This document shows positions 45,869 to 54,479 of a stretch of 64,000 nucleotides of DNA, one piece after another (the stretch's first letter is position 1; each line of letters opens with the position of its first letter). The notes beneath the pieces are model-generated. The model did not search any database, had not been told where the DNA came from, and worked only from the letters and a program-made list of their open reading frames with translations. A program made the position numbers and the translations under genes. The stretch lies in contig NZ_JASVWB010000002.1 of the NCBI RefSeq assembly GCF_030287445.1, positions 1-64,000 on the forward strand. The letters are read 5' to 3'. The DNA is from Streptomyces sp. ALI-76-A (GTDB lineage Bacteria > Actinomycetota > Actinomycetes > Streptomycetales > Streptomycetaceae).

Positions 45869-45887
45869 CTGGATGCCTGGTATCCAG
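45869..45887. promoter_or_regulatory. LysR-type operator dyad
   Basis: CTGGAT-N7-ATCCAG (45869-45887) lies in the 132-bp region between lysR and the FAH gene. It fits the T-N11-A rule of LysR sites. A further TCCAG occurs at 45852-45856. Confidence 0.55.
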
Positions 45888-45954
45888 AGAATCAATTTCC
45901 CTGATCGCAGAGTACGGGCCAGATTAGTGGCACCGCAATCGGGAGGACATCTCC

Positions 45955-46953
45955 GTGAAATCCGCAGCCACGTCGGCGCCCCACTTCACCGGCCCCTTGG
46001 CCATCGGCACTCTTTCCGTTCCGGGCGGGGTCGCGTTCCCCGGCCTCGTGCTGCCGGACGGCCGCGTGCTCGACCTGCGTACGGCACTGGACGAACCCGC
46101 CCTGACCACCCTCGCTCTCCTGGAGCACTGGGACGAGGAACTGCCTCGCCTGCGCGGCCTCGCGGACGAGCCGGCCGGTGACTGGCTGCAGCTGGACGAC
46201 CTGTCCGTGCACGCGCCTGTCGTGCCCCGGCAGATCTTCCAGTCCGGCGCCAACTACCGGCAGCACGTGATCGACCTGGAGGTCGCGCACCGCTCCCCGG
46301 ACGACCCGCGCACCGCCGACGAGGCCCGCGCCGACATCGCGGCGATCATGGACAAGCGGGCCACCGAGGATCTCCCGTACGTCTTCATCGGCCTGCCGAC
46401 CACGATCACCGGCCCCTACGACGACGTCGTACTGCCCGCCTGGGCCAAGAAGCCCGACTGGGAGCTGGAGCTGACCGCGGTGATCTCCCGCCCCACCTAC
46501 CGGGTCACGGTGGAAGAGGCCCTTGACCACGTCGCGGGCTACACCATCGCCAATGACCTCACCGACCGGGCCACCGTCTTCCGCCGGGACATGCCCGCCA
46601 TCGGCACCGACTGGCTGCGCTGCAAGAGCGCTCCCGGCTTCACCCCGCTGGGCCCCTGGATCGTCCCGGCCGGGTCCGTGGCCGACCCGTCCGAGCTGCA
46701 GGTCACCCTGAAACTCAACGGAGACACCATGCAGGACGAGTCCGCCAAGGACATGATCTTCGGCGTGGCGCGTCTGGTCTCGTACATCTCCCAGACCTCC
46801 CAACTCCTTCCCGGTGACCTGGTGTTGACCGGCAGCCCGGCCGGGAACGGCCTGCACTGGGGTCGGCTGCTGCGCGACGGCGACGTGATGGACGGATCCG
46901 TCACGGGGCTCGGTGCCCAGCGCACCCGCTGCGTCGCTGAGGAGGCGCCGTGA
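45955..46953 (+). CDS. Fumarylacetoacetate hydrolase family protein (first copy)
   Basis: 332 residues. It has an FAH-family C-terminal catalytic domain with IFQSGANYRQHV, WELELTAVISRPTYRV (metal-binding acidic residues), GYTIANDLTDRATVF and LVLTGSPAGNGLHWG. Members hydrate, isomerise or hydrolyse ring-cleavage products. It is first in a tightly packed operon; the start is GTG, and the stop overlaps the next GTG (GTGA at 46950). Confidence 0.88.
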   Translation: MKSAATSAPHFTGPLAIGTLSVPGGVAFPGLVLPDGRVLDLRTALDEPALTTLALLEHWDEELPRLRGLADEPAGDWLQLDDLSVHAPVVPRQIFQSGANYRQHVIDLEVAHRSPDDPRTADEARADIAAIMDKRATEDLPYVFIGLPTTITGPYDDVVLPAWAKKPDWELELTAVISRPTYRVTVEEALDHVAGYTIANDLTDRATVFRRDMPAIGTDWLRCKSAPGFTPLGPWIVPAGSVADPSELQVTLKLNGDTMQDESAKDMIFGVARLVSYISQTSQLLPGDLVLTGSPAGNGLHWGRLLRDGDVMDGSVTGLGAQRTRCVAEEAP

Positions 46954-47927
46954 TCGACCGCACCACCGTGCCTGATCCCAAAGACCCCGAGGGCGCGATC
47001 GCCGAGGCCGCCAAGACGTACTCGAACTGGGGCCGTTGGGGCGAGGACGACGTCCTCGGCACACTCAACTTCCTGGACGCCGAAAAGCGCCGCGAGGGCG
47101 CGGCCCTCGTCCGCGACGGGGTCAGCTTCTCGCTCTCCCAGCGTTTCGACATGAACGGCCCGCAGAAGGGCTGGCGGCGACGTACGAATCCGGTGCACAC
47201 CATGCTCGACACCGGCACCGACGCCGCCCTGGGCAACCAGGGTTTCCCGCACGGCATCGGCGGCGCCGACGACGTGATAGCGATGCCGCTGCAGTGCTCC
47301 ACCCAGTGGGACGGCCTCGGTCACATCTTCGACCATGGCAAGGCATGGAACGGGCGGGCCGCCGAGAAGGTCGTCACCTCCCAGGGCGACCTCGTCACGG
47401 GCATCGAGCACATGGCGCCGTACGTGGCCGGGAAGGGCGTCCTCCTCGATGTGGGTCTGGTCGTCGGCGAGAACGGCGAACTGCCCGACGGCTTCGCCAT
47501 CACCGAGGAGCACCTGACCGCCAGCGCTGAGGCGCATGGCGTCACCGTCGGCCGCGGCGACCTCGTCCTCGTCCGCACCGGACAGCTGACCCGCGCCAGG
47601 CGTGACGGCTGGGGCGAGTACGCGGGCGGTCCCTCGCCCGGGCTGAGTTTCACCACCGCCGGCTGGCTGCACGGCAGCGAGATCGCCGGGATCGCCACCG
47701 ACACCTGGGGTTTCGAGGTCCGGCCCAACGAGTTCGACCACGCCTTCCAGCCGCTGCACCAGGTCGCCATCCCCAACATCGGCCTGCTCATCGGCGAGAT
47801 GTGGGACCTCGACGCGCTGGCCGAGCACTGTGCGGCCGACGGACGGTACGAGTTCTGGCTCACCGCCGCTCCGCTGCCCATCACCGGAGCCGTCGGTTCC
47901 CCCGTGAACCCGATCGCCGTCAAGTAA
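46950..47927 (+). CDS. Cyclase family protein (kynurenine formamidase-like hydrolase)
   Basis: 325 residues with the cyclase/KynB-type fold: MPLQCSTQWDGLGHIFDHGK carries the metal-binding D and H residues (a variant of the HxGTHxDxPxH motif), plus LLDVGLVVGENGELPDGFAI and ALHQ-like FQPLHQVAIPNIGLLIGEMW. It probably hydrolyses an ester, lactone or amide formed in the pathway. Confidence 0.82.
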   Translation: MIDRTTVPDPKDPEGAIAEAAKTYSNWGRWGEDDVLGTLNFLDAEKRREGAALVRDGVSFSLSQRFDMNGPQKGWRRRTNPVHTMLDTGTDAALGNQGFPHGIGGADDVIAMPLQCSTQWDGLGHIFDHGKAWNGRAAEKVVTSQGDLVTGIEHMAPYVAGKGVLLDVGLVVGENGELPDGFAITEEHLTASAEAHGVTVGRGDLVLVRTGQLTRARRDGWGEYAGGPSPGLSFTTAGWLHGSEIAGIATDTWGFEVRPNEFDHAFQPLHQVAIPNIGLLIGEMWDLDALAEHCAADGRYEFWLTAAPLPITGAVGSPVNPIAVK

Positions 47928-48031
47928 CGCCCCGGACCGACGGAGTGGGCCGCCCCAACAGCCGCACCCGTCCGGCTCGCACCACCACCCCTGCCGCTCG
48001 AAGTCGCGCGGCCCCACCGCAGGGAGATCCC

Positions 48032-49180
48032 ATGACCGACCCCCGCCCCCGCACCGTCCTCGTCATCGGCGGCGGCGCCTCCGGCAACGCCGTGACCGTG
48101 CTGTTGCGGCGAGCGGGCATCACCGTGGACCTGATCGAGGCCAGGCCCGACTGGAACGTCCTCGGCTCCGGGATCACCCTCCAGGGCAACGCGCTGCGCG
48201 TACTGCGCGAGCTGGGCGTGTGGGACAAGGTCCGAGAGAGCGGCTACACCTTCGACTCCGTGGGCCTGGCCACGCCCGACGGCCATGTGTTCCACGTCCA
48301 GCAGGACATCCGTACCGGCGGCGACGACCTGCCCGCGACCATCGGTATGCGGCGGCCCCGGCTCCAGGAGATCCTTTGCGAGGCGGTCCGGGCGAGCGGT
48401 GCGACGGTCCGCCTCGGCACCACCGCCGACGAGCTGGTCCAGGACGGGGCCGGTGTCACCGCCCGCTTCAGCGACGGCATCGAGGGCCGCTACGACCTCG
48501 TCATCGCCGCCGACGGTCTCACCTCCCTGACCCGCGCGATGATCGGCATCAGTGAGAAACCCGAGCCGACCGGCATGGCCATCTGGCGCGTCGCCGCACC
48601 CCGCCCGGCGGGCGTGGAGCGCACCGACCTGGCCTACGGCGGGCCCTGCTACATCGCGGGCTACTGCCCCACCAGCGAGAACACCATCTACGCCTATCTC
48701 GTCGAGGCCAACCGCGACCGCGCCTCCATCGACCCGGCCTCGTACGCGGACGAGATGCGACGCCTCGCAGCTCCGTACGGCGGCGCCTGGCCCGAGATCG
48801 CCGCCAGCATCACCGACCCTGCGCAGGTCAACTACACCTGGTTCGACCGGCTGCTCGTCGAGGGTTCCTGGCACCGCGGCCGGGTCGTGCTGGTCGGCGA
48901 CGCCGCCCATGCCTGCCCGCCCACCCTCGCGCAGGGCGCGGCCATGTCTCTGGAGGATGCCTCCGTACTGGCCGAGCTGCTGAGCGCGCAGGAGTCGTGG
49001 GATTCCCTCGACACCCTCGACGACCTGCTGACCCACTACCACGAGCGCCGCATCGACCGTGTCCGCACGGTCGTCGAGGCCTCGGTGCTGCTCGGCCAGT
49101 GGCAGCTGGACGGCGTCCGTGACGCCGACGTGCCCGGCCTGATCGGCCGCACGATGTCCGTCCTGAAGGAGACCCCGTGA
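48032..49180 (+). CDS. FAD-dependent aromatic monooxygenase
   Basis: 382 residues. The FAD dinucleotide motif VLVIGGGASGNAVTVLLRRA is near the N-terminus. Then comes a DG-like motif (YDLVIAADGLTSLTR) and the GD motif VVLVGDAAHACPPTLAQGAA. It belongs to the class A flavin hydroxylases (PHBH type) that hydroxylate phenolic rings with NAD(P)H and O2. It would prepare the substrate for the extradiol dioxygenase encoded two genes on. AGGGAGA precedes the ATG at 48032; a 104-bp gap separates it from the cyclase gene. Confidence 0.87.
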   Translation: MTDPRPRTVLVIGGGASGNAVTVLLRRAGITVDLIEARPDWNVLGSGITLQGNALRVLRELGVWDKVRESGYTFDSVGLATPDGHVFHVQQDIRTGGDDLPATIGMRRPRLQEILCEAVRASGATVRLGTTADELVQDGAGVTARFSDGIEGRYDLVIAADGLTSLTRAMIGISEKPEPTGMAIWRVAAPRPAGVERTDLAYGGPCYIAGYCPTSENTIYAYLVEANRDRASIDPASYADEMRRLAAPYGGAWPEIAASITDPAQVNYTWFDRLLVEGSWHRGRVVLVGDAAHACPPTLAQGAAMSLEDASVLAELLSAQESWDSLDTLDDLLTHYHERRIDRVRTVVEASVLLGQWQLDGVRDADVPGLIGRTMSVLKETP

Positions 49181-50211
49181 CGACCCCGGCCACCGCGGAC
49201 GCCCTGGGCACCCCGGTAACCCCCACCATCGACGTCCACGCGCACGTCCTGCTTCCACAGGTCGAGAAAGCCGTCGCCGTACACCCCGGGCTGGCCGCCG
49301 CCCGCAGCCTCGACGCCCGCCGCAACGGCCCCGAGGCGCTCGCCGTCAGCGGCCCGATGGTCCGCGACCGCATCCCTCGACTGACCGACGTCAAGGCCCG
49401 GCTCACCGCGATGGACGCCGCCGGCGTCGACGTCCAACTGGTCTCGCCGTCCCCCTCGCACTACCACTACTGGGCCGACGAGGGCCTGGCCCGCACGGTG
49501 TGGGAGCTGGCCAACTCCGGCACCGCCGCGCACGTCGCGGGGGCCCCCGAACGGCTCCTCGGCCTCGGTCTGGTGCCGCTGCAGCATCCGGCGCTGGCCG
49601 TGGAGGCGCTGGACCACGCCCTCGCGCAGGGGCTGCTGGGTGTGGAGATCTCCTCGCACGCGCCCGGTCTGGAGCTGTCAGACCCGGCGTACGCGCCCTT
49701 CTGGACGCGCGCCGAGGAGGCCGGCGCCGTGCTCTTCCTGCACCCCTTCGGCTGCACGCTCGACGAGCGCCTGGACCGCTGGTACCTGTCCAACACGGTC
49801 GGGCAGCCCACCGAGAACGCCGTCGCGCTCTCCCACCTCATCTTCTCCGGCGTGCTGGACCGCCACCCCGGCCTGAAGGTGATCGCCGCGCACGGCGGCG
49901 GCTACCTGCCCACCCACATCGGCCGCTCCGACCACGCCTGGCGGACCAGACCGGACACGCGGGGCTGCGCATCCGAGCCGAGCAGTTACCTCAAGCGGCT
50001 GTACTTCGACTCGCTCGTCCACGACCCGCACGTCCTGCGCGAGCTGATCCGGGTGGCCGGCCCCGACCGGGTCCTGCTCGGCTCGGACTTCCCCTTCGAC
50101 ATGGGCACCGAGGACCCGGTCGGCGCGCTGCGCGCCGCCACCGACCTGCCCGACCCCCACTTCCACGCCGTACGCGGCGGCAACGCGGCAGCGCTGCTAC
50201 GCCTCGCCTGA
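49177..50211 (+). CDS. Amidohydrolase family protein (ACMSD-like decarboxylase/hydrolase)
   Basis: 344 residues. The metal-binding motif IDVHAHVLLP lies near residue 20, with the second His in AVLFLHPFGC, GLKVIAAHGGGYLPTHIGR and the Asp in VLLGSDFPFDMG, as in the amidohydrolase_2 group (2-amino-3-carboxymuconate semialdehyde and γ-resorcylate decarboxylases). It is likely to decarboxylate a pathway acid. The start overlaps the monooxygenase stop (GTGA at 49177). Confidence 0.85.
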   Translation: MTTPATADALGTPVTPTIDVHAHVLLPQVEKAVAVHPGLAAARSLDARRNGPEALAVSGPMVRDRIPRLTDVKARLTAMDAAGVDVQLVSPSPSHYHYWADEGLARTVWELANSGTAAHVAGAPERLLGLGLVPLQHPALAVEALDHALAQGLLGVEISSHAPGLELSDPAYAPFWTRAEEAGAVLFLHPFGCTLDERLDRWYLSNTVGQPTENAVALSHLIFSGVLDRHPGLKVIAAHGGGYLPTHIGRSDHAWRTRPDTRGCASEPSSYLKRLYFDSLVHDPHVLRELIRVAGPDRVLLGSDFPFDMGTEDPVGALRAATDLPDPHFHAVRGGNAAALLRLA

Positions 50212-50222
50212 GGAGCCCCGAC

Positions 50223-51173
50223 ATGACCGACGATTCGCCCAACCGCCTGCTCACCCACCTGCGGCACGTCGACCTCGCCGTGCCCGACTACGACAAGCAG
50301 CTCGACTTCTACGCCGGAGTCTGGGGCCTGACCAAGGTCGCCGAGGACTCGGGCATCTCCTTCCTGGCCGCCGAAGGCAGCCCCGAGCAGTACGTGGTAC
50401 GGCTCCGCAAGGCCGAGGAGAAGCGGCTCGACCTCGTCTCCTACGGCGCCGCGTCGGCCACCGACGTGGACACGCTCGCCGGGCAACTCCTCGCGGACGG
50501 CGTGCGGTTGATCTCGCAGCCGGGCAAGGTCGACACCCCCGGCGGGGGCTACGGCTTCCGCTTCTTCGACGGCGACGGCCGCACCATCGAGGTCTCGGCG
50601 GAGGTCGAGGCCCGGCAGCACCGGCGTATCGAGGAGAAGGAGGCCATCCCCGTCCGCCTCTCGCACGTCGTCCTCAACTCCCCCGACCTGGACGCCACCC
50701 GCGCCTGGTACGAGCGCCACCTCGGCTTCCGGCTGTCCGACACGCTCAGCTCCCCGCACATGGGCGAGGTCATGCACTTCATGCGGATCAGCAACCAGCA
50801 CCACTCGATGGCCCTCGCCAAGGGGCCGCACACCTCCCTGCACCACGTCTCGTTCGAGATGCGCGGCCTGGACGAGTACATGCGCGGCTCGGGACGCGTG
50901 ATGCGCTCCGGTGCCCGCAAGATCTGGGGCCCGGGCCGGCACCTGGCCGGCGACAACACCTTCACGTACTTCCTCGACCCGCACGGCAACACCGTCGAGT
51001 ACACAACGGAGTTGGAGGAACTCGACGAGGACACCTGGCATCCGCACGTCTACGACTTCTCCCGGCCCGAAGTCACCGACCAGTGGGGCACCGCCAACCC
51101 CATGAACGAACTGGTAGCCAAGGAGTCCTTCAACGACGTCGACCGCGGTGTCTTCGTCGCCCCGCCGGTCTGA
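50223..51173 (+). CDS. VOC-superfamily extradiol ring-cleavage dioxygenase
   Basis: 316 residues with two vicinal-oxygen-chelate modules: RHVDLAVPDYDKQLDFYAGV at the N-terminus and LSHVVLNSPDLDATRAWYER in the second. Fe(II) ligands are plausible in LSHVV, LHHVSFEMRG and HGNTVEYTTE. The size and layout match catechol 2,3-dioxygenase-like enzymes. It is the ring-opening step of the operon. Confidence 0.85.
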   Translation: MTDDSPNRLLTHLRHVDLAVPDYDKQLDFYAGVWGLTKVAEDSGISFLAAEGSPEQYVVRLRKAEEKRLDLVSYGAASATDVDTLAGQLLADGVRLISQPGKVDTPGGGYGFRFFDGDGRTIEVSAEVEARQHRRIEEKEAIPVRLSHVVLNSPDLDATRAWYERHLGFRLSDTLSSPHMGEVMHFMRISNQHHSMALAKGPHTSLHHVSFEMRGLDEYMRGSGRVMRSGARKIWGPGRHLAGDNTFTYFLDPHGNTVEYTTELEELDEDTWHPHVYDFSRPEVTDQWGTANPMNELVAKESFNDVDRGVFVAPPV

Positions 51174-51257
51174 TCCCTCTCGGCTCGGCGCCGGGAGCGC
51201 TGAACGGTCCATGCCCTGACTCGCCCCCGTCCCCGGCCCCCGGACTTCAGGAATGCC

Positions 51258-52214
51258 ATGCGCTTCGCCACGTACGAACACCACGGCCGCCACAGCGTCG
51301 CCACCGTCGGGGACGACGGCACCCTCCACCCCTTCCCCGGCCGTGCCTCGCTGCTCGACCTGCTCCGGGCGGGCCCCGCGGCGCTGCGCGAGGCGGGCAA
51401 CGCCACGCCGGGCGGCCCGCATGTCTCGCAGGTGCGACTGCTGCCGCCCTTCCAGCCGCCGTCCGTACGGGACTTCGTCACCTTCGAGGAACACGTCGAG
51501 GGCGTACGACGCAGCATCGACAACACGTCCGGGGTCCCCGACGCCTGGTACGACGCGCCGACCTTCTACTTCACCAATCCGTACGCCGTCATCGGCGCGC
51601 ACGACGACGTGCCCGTGCCGCCCGGCTCCTCGGTCCTGGACTTCGAACTCGAAGTCGCCGCCGTCATCGGCCGCGAGGGCCGCGACCTGACGCCCGAGCG
51701 GGCCCGCGACCACATCATCGGCTACACGATCTTCAACGACTGGTCCGCCCGTGACCTTCAATCCGCGGAGATGAAGGTGGGGTTGGGCCCCTGCAAGGGC
51801 AAGGACACCGCCGCCACCCTCGGCCCGTACCTGGTCACCGCCGACGAGCTGGAGCCGTACCGGGACACGGACGGTTTCCTGCGACTGGCCCTGACCGCCT
51901 CGGTGAACGGCGAGGCGGTCGGCAAGGACCTGCTGTCCAACATGAGCTGGACCTTCGAGGAGATGGTCGCCTACGCCTCGCGCGGCACATACGTCCGTCC
52001 CGGCGATGTGCTCGGCTCCGGCACTTGCGGCAACGGCGGCTGCCTGGCCGAGCTGTGGGGCGTACGCGGCCGCCAGGATCCGCCACCGCTGAAGCCCGGC
52101 GACACCGTCGCCCTCACCGTCGAGGGCATCGGCACCGTCTCCAACACCGTCGTGCCCGGTGCTGGACCGGTACCGGTCCCCCGAGCCCGCAAGCGCCCGC
52201 GGCTGCGCCCGTGA
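51258..52214 (+). CDS. Fumarylacetoacetate hydrolase family protein (second copy)
   Basis: 318 residues. FAH domain with VRDFVTFEEHVEGVRRSIDN, VLDFELEVAAVIGREGRDLT, GYTIFNDWSARDLQSAEMKV and GSGTCGNGGCLAELWG. The GSGT motif and the C-terminal part resemble fumarylacetoacetases and acylpyruvate hydrolases more than the first copy does. It probably splits the cleaved ring product into two acids. The stop overlaps the SDR start (GTGA at 52211). Confidence 0.87.
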   Translation: MRFATYEHHGRHSVATVGDDGTLHPFPGRASLLDLLRAGPAALREAGNATPGGPHVSQVRLLPPFQPPSVRDFVTFEEHVEGVRRSIDNTSGVPDAWYDAPTFYFTNPYAVIGAHDDVPVPPGSSVLDFELEVAAVIGREGRDLTPERARDHIIGYTIFNDWSARDLQSAEMKVGLGPCKGKDTAATLGPYLVTADELEPYRDTDGFLRLALTASVNGEAVGKDLLSNMSWTFEEMVAYASRGTYVRPGDVLGSGTCGNGGCLAELWGVRGRQDPPPLKPGDTVALTVEGIGTVSNTVVPGAGPVPVPRARKRPRLRP

Positions 52215-52963
52215 ACGGCGGGGCCGTGAACAGGCTGGACGGCAAGGTCGTGATCGTCACCGGAGCCGCGCGCGGGCAGGGCGCAGCCGAGGCCGAGGCG
52301 CTGACCCGCGCGGGGGCGGTGGTCGTCGCCACCGATGTGATTCAGGCGCCGGGCTGTCTGCGCCTGGACGTCACCGACGTGAAGGAGTGGGCTGCGCTCG
52401 CCGAAGACCTGCGCTGCCGGTACGGAGAGGTCCACGGCCTGGTCAACAACGCCGGCATCACCTGGCGCGCGCGACTCCACGAGGTCACGCCCGAGGACTT
52501 CGCCCGCGTCCACACGGTCAACGTCACCGGCCCGCTCCTTGCCATCCAGCACCTGGCACCGTTGATGCCGCCAGGCTCGTCGATCGTCAACGTCGGCTCC
52601 TCCGCCGGGCTCACCGGGCACTACCCGGTCGCGTACACGGCCAGCAAGTGGGCGCTGCGCGGCCTGTCGAAGGCCGCCTGTGTCGAGCTGGGCCCGCGGG
52701 GCATCCGCGTGAACACCGTCCATCCCGGCTTCATCGAGACCGAGATGACCGCCTCCGCCGCGTCCGCCTTCCGCGAGGCGAACATCCGCGAGACGCCGCT
52801 GGCCCGCACCGGCACCGTCGACGAGATCACCCCGCTGGTGGTCTTCCTCCTCTCCGACGACGCCTCCTTCATCACCGGCGCCGAGATCCCCGTCGACGGC
52901 GGTTTCACCGCACACGGCGGCGCCAAGTCCATCTCCGACGCCCTGCGGTCGGCTTCCGAGTGA
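52211..52963 (+). CDS. Short-chain dehydrogenase/reductase of the catabolic operon
   Basis: 250 residues. Classical SDR: VTGAARGQGAAEAEAL, VNNAGITW, SSAGLTGHYPVAYTASKWAL (Ser, Tyr, Lys) and the C-terminal SDDASFITGAEIPVDGGF. It would oxidise or reduce an alcohol or ketone intermediate. The GTG at 52211 overlaps the FAH stop; a second in-frame GTG at 52226 is also possible. Confidence 0.87.
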   Translation: MNGGAVNRLDGKVVIVTGAARGQGAAEAEALTRAGAVVVATDVIQAPGCLRLDVTDVKEWAALAEDLRCRYGEVHGLVNNAGITWRARLHEVTPEDFARVHTVNVTGPLLAIQHLAPLMPPGSSIVNVGSSAGLTGHYPVAYTASKWALRGLSKAACVELGPRGIRVNTVHPGFIETEMTASAASAFREANIRETPLARTGTVDEITPLVVFLLSDDASFITGAEIPVDGGFTAHGGAKSISDALRSASE

Positions 52964-53009
52964 CCTCCGACCGGCTACCGACCGACCTCCGACTGAAAGG
53001 ACCCCCTAC

Positions 53010-53157
53010 GTGAACAAGGTCAGCGCGAGCGCCGCCGCAGCGGTCGCCGACATCCCCAACCGGACCTCGCTGGCAGTCGGCGGCTTCGGCCTGTCCGGCA
53101 TACCGGCCACCCTCATCGACGCCCTGCACGCCCAGGGCGCCACCGGCCTGAAGGGCG
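53010..53157 (+). pseudogene. 3-oxoacid CoA-transferase subunit A, cut after about 49 codons
   Basis: It starts NKVSASAAAAVADIPNRTSL, then VGGFGLSGIPATLIDALHAQ, the N-terminus of a 3-oxoacid (β-ketoadipate/succinyl) CoA-transferase α subunit. At GATGLK the homology ends and IS6-type terminal sequence begins (GGCGCTGTCACG); the frame stops at 53186. It is the eighth gene of the operon, 46 bp after the SDR, so the CoA-activation step, and anything downstream, is lost here. Confidence 0.8.
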
Positions 53158-53562
53158 CTGTCACGTCGGCTGGGCGGGTGGGATAATCGCCCAGCTGATC
53201 ATGGTGGAGGGGAATCGTCCGTGGGGAGCGCGTCGCCGTCATACAAAGGTCACCGGTACCCGGTCGAGGTGATCTCCCACTGCGTGTGGCTGTACTTCCG
53301 CTTCCCGCTCAGCTTCCGTGAGGCCGAGGAGCTGACGCTCGAGCGCGGCGTGAGCGTCTCCTACGAGACCATCCGCCGCTGGTGCATGAATTCGGGCAGC
53401 GGTACTCCAATTCGCTGCGCCGCCGCCAGCCCCGGCCTGGGGACAAGTGGCATCTGGACGAGGTCTTCATCAAGATCAACGGCGAGCAGAAATACCTCTG
53501 GCGGGCGTTCGACCAGGATGGCATGGTGCTGGACATCCTCGTGCAGAACCGCCGGGGCAAGG
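53155..53562 (+). pseudogene. IS6-family element remnant with frameshifted transposase N-terminus
   Basis: The left end GGCGCTGTCACGTCGGC resembles IS6-family ends. The transposase starts at GTG 53221 with GHRYPVEVISHCVWLYFRFP, LSFREAEELTLERGVSVSYE and TIRRWCM. A base is missing near 53390, and it then continues as YSNSLRRRQPRPGDKWHLDE and VFIKINGEQKYLWRAFDQDG (first two catalytic Asp residues). At about 53562 it passes directly into LysR-type sequence; the rest of the element is absent. Confidence 0.8.
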
Positions 53563-54122
53563 CCGACCTGGTCACCGACGGCGTCCAGCTGCGCGTCGCC
53601 CAGGGCCTGCCCGAACCGCTCATCGAGGAGATGCGCGCCGGCCGTCACGATCTCGTCATCGCCACCCGGCGCCCGCGCGGCCGCCCCCTTGAGTCCGTAC
53701 CGCTCGCGGACGAGGAATACCTCCTGGTCGCCACCCCTGCCTGGGCTTAGCGCATGGGCGGACATGGGCAGGCCGACGACCTGTGCACCGCTCTTCGCGA
53801 GGTCCCGATGGTCACCTACGCCGAAGATCTCCCCATCATCCGCCGCTACTGGCGCACGATCTTCGGCAAACAGCACACCGCCCGCGCCGCCGTCCCCAAC
53901 CTCTACGCCGTCCTCTCTGCGGTCAACGCGGGCGCCGGCTACAGCGTCCTGCCCCGCTCCCTGTGCCAAGACCACCTCGGCTCCGGCCGCCTCGCCCTAC
54001 TGCGTGATCCGCAGGAGCCACCCTTGAACACCCTCTTCCTGCTCCAGCGCCCCGGCGCCGAAGCCAACCCCGATGTGCTGCGCGTACGCGAGCGGCTACG
54101 GGAAGCGGCCCGCGCCTGGTAG
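53563..54122 (+). pseudogene. LysR-family regulator, ligand-domain fragment with an in-frame stop
   Basis: VTDGVQLRVAQGLPEPLIEE then HDLVIATRRPRGRPLESVPL and ADEEYLLVATPAWA, TAG (at about 53748), then REVPMVTYAEDLPIIRRYWR, LYAVLSAVNAGAGYSVLPRS and the end at 54122. This is the C-terminal two thirds of a LysR regulator fused in frame to the IS6 remnant. The DNA-binding domain is gone. Confidence 0.75.
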
Positions 54123-54479
54123 CCACCGACGCGACCGCAGCGCACGGTGACGCGACACGGATGCACGAGGAAGCTTGAACGTTCGAGAAGCCGCCCCCGC
54201 GCCGCACATGTTTGTCGCGTGTCAGCCCGGCGCGTCCATCAGGGTGGTGACATGGGCATCCAGCCGCTCCTCCACAACTCGCGTCGCTGTCTTCTCTGTA
54301 GCGCGGCCGCCGAACTGGACCCGGTACTGAAGGGCTTCGACCACGGGTTCGACGGCGCAGAGTAGGCCCCTGGGCGGCGGCTCGAGCCGTCAGCTGCGGG
54401 TGACGGTGAAGCCGGTGTCGACGGCGCGGGTCCACACGTTCCGGTCGAACCACGTGCTGATGCCTGGTCCAGCACAACG
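54123..54479. other. Intergenic stretch with unassigned fragments
   Basis: The minus strand reads ISTWFDRNVWTRAVDTGFTV to a stop near 54389, and separately VEPVVEALQYRVQFGGRATE then VVEERLDAHVTTLMDAPG to a stop near 54232. Both look like C-terminal ends of lost genes; neither is identified. Confidence 0.35.

Noticed and set aside
46539..51761. Long minus-strand frames (492, 645, 591 codons) opposite the catabolic operon
   Set aside because: The plus strand shows complete enzyme families with GTGA overlaps; the minus frames are composition artefacts.
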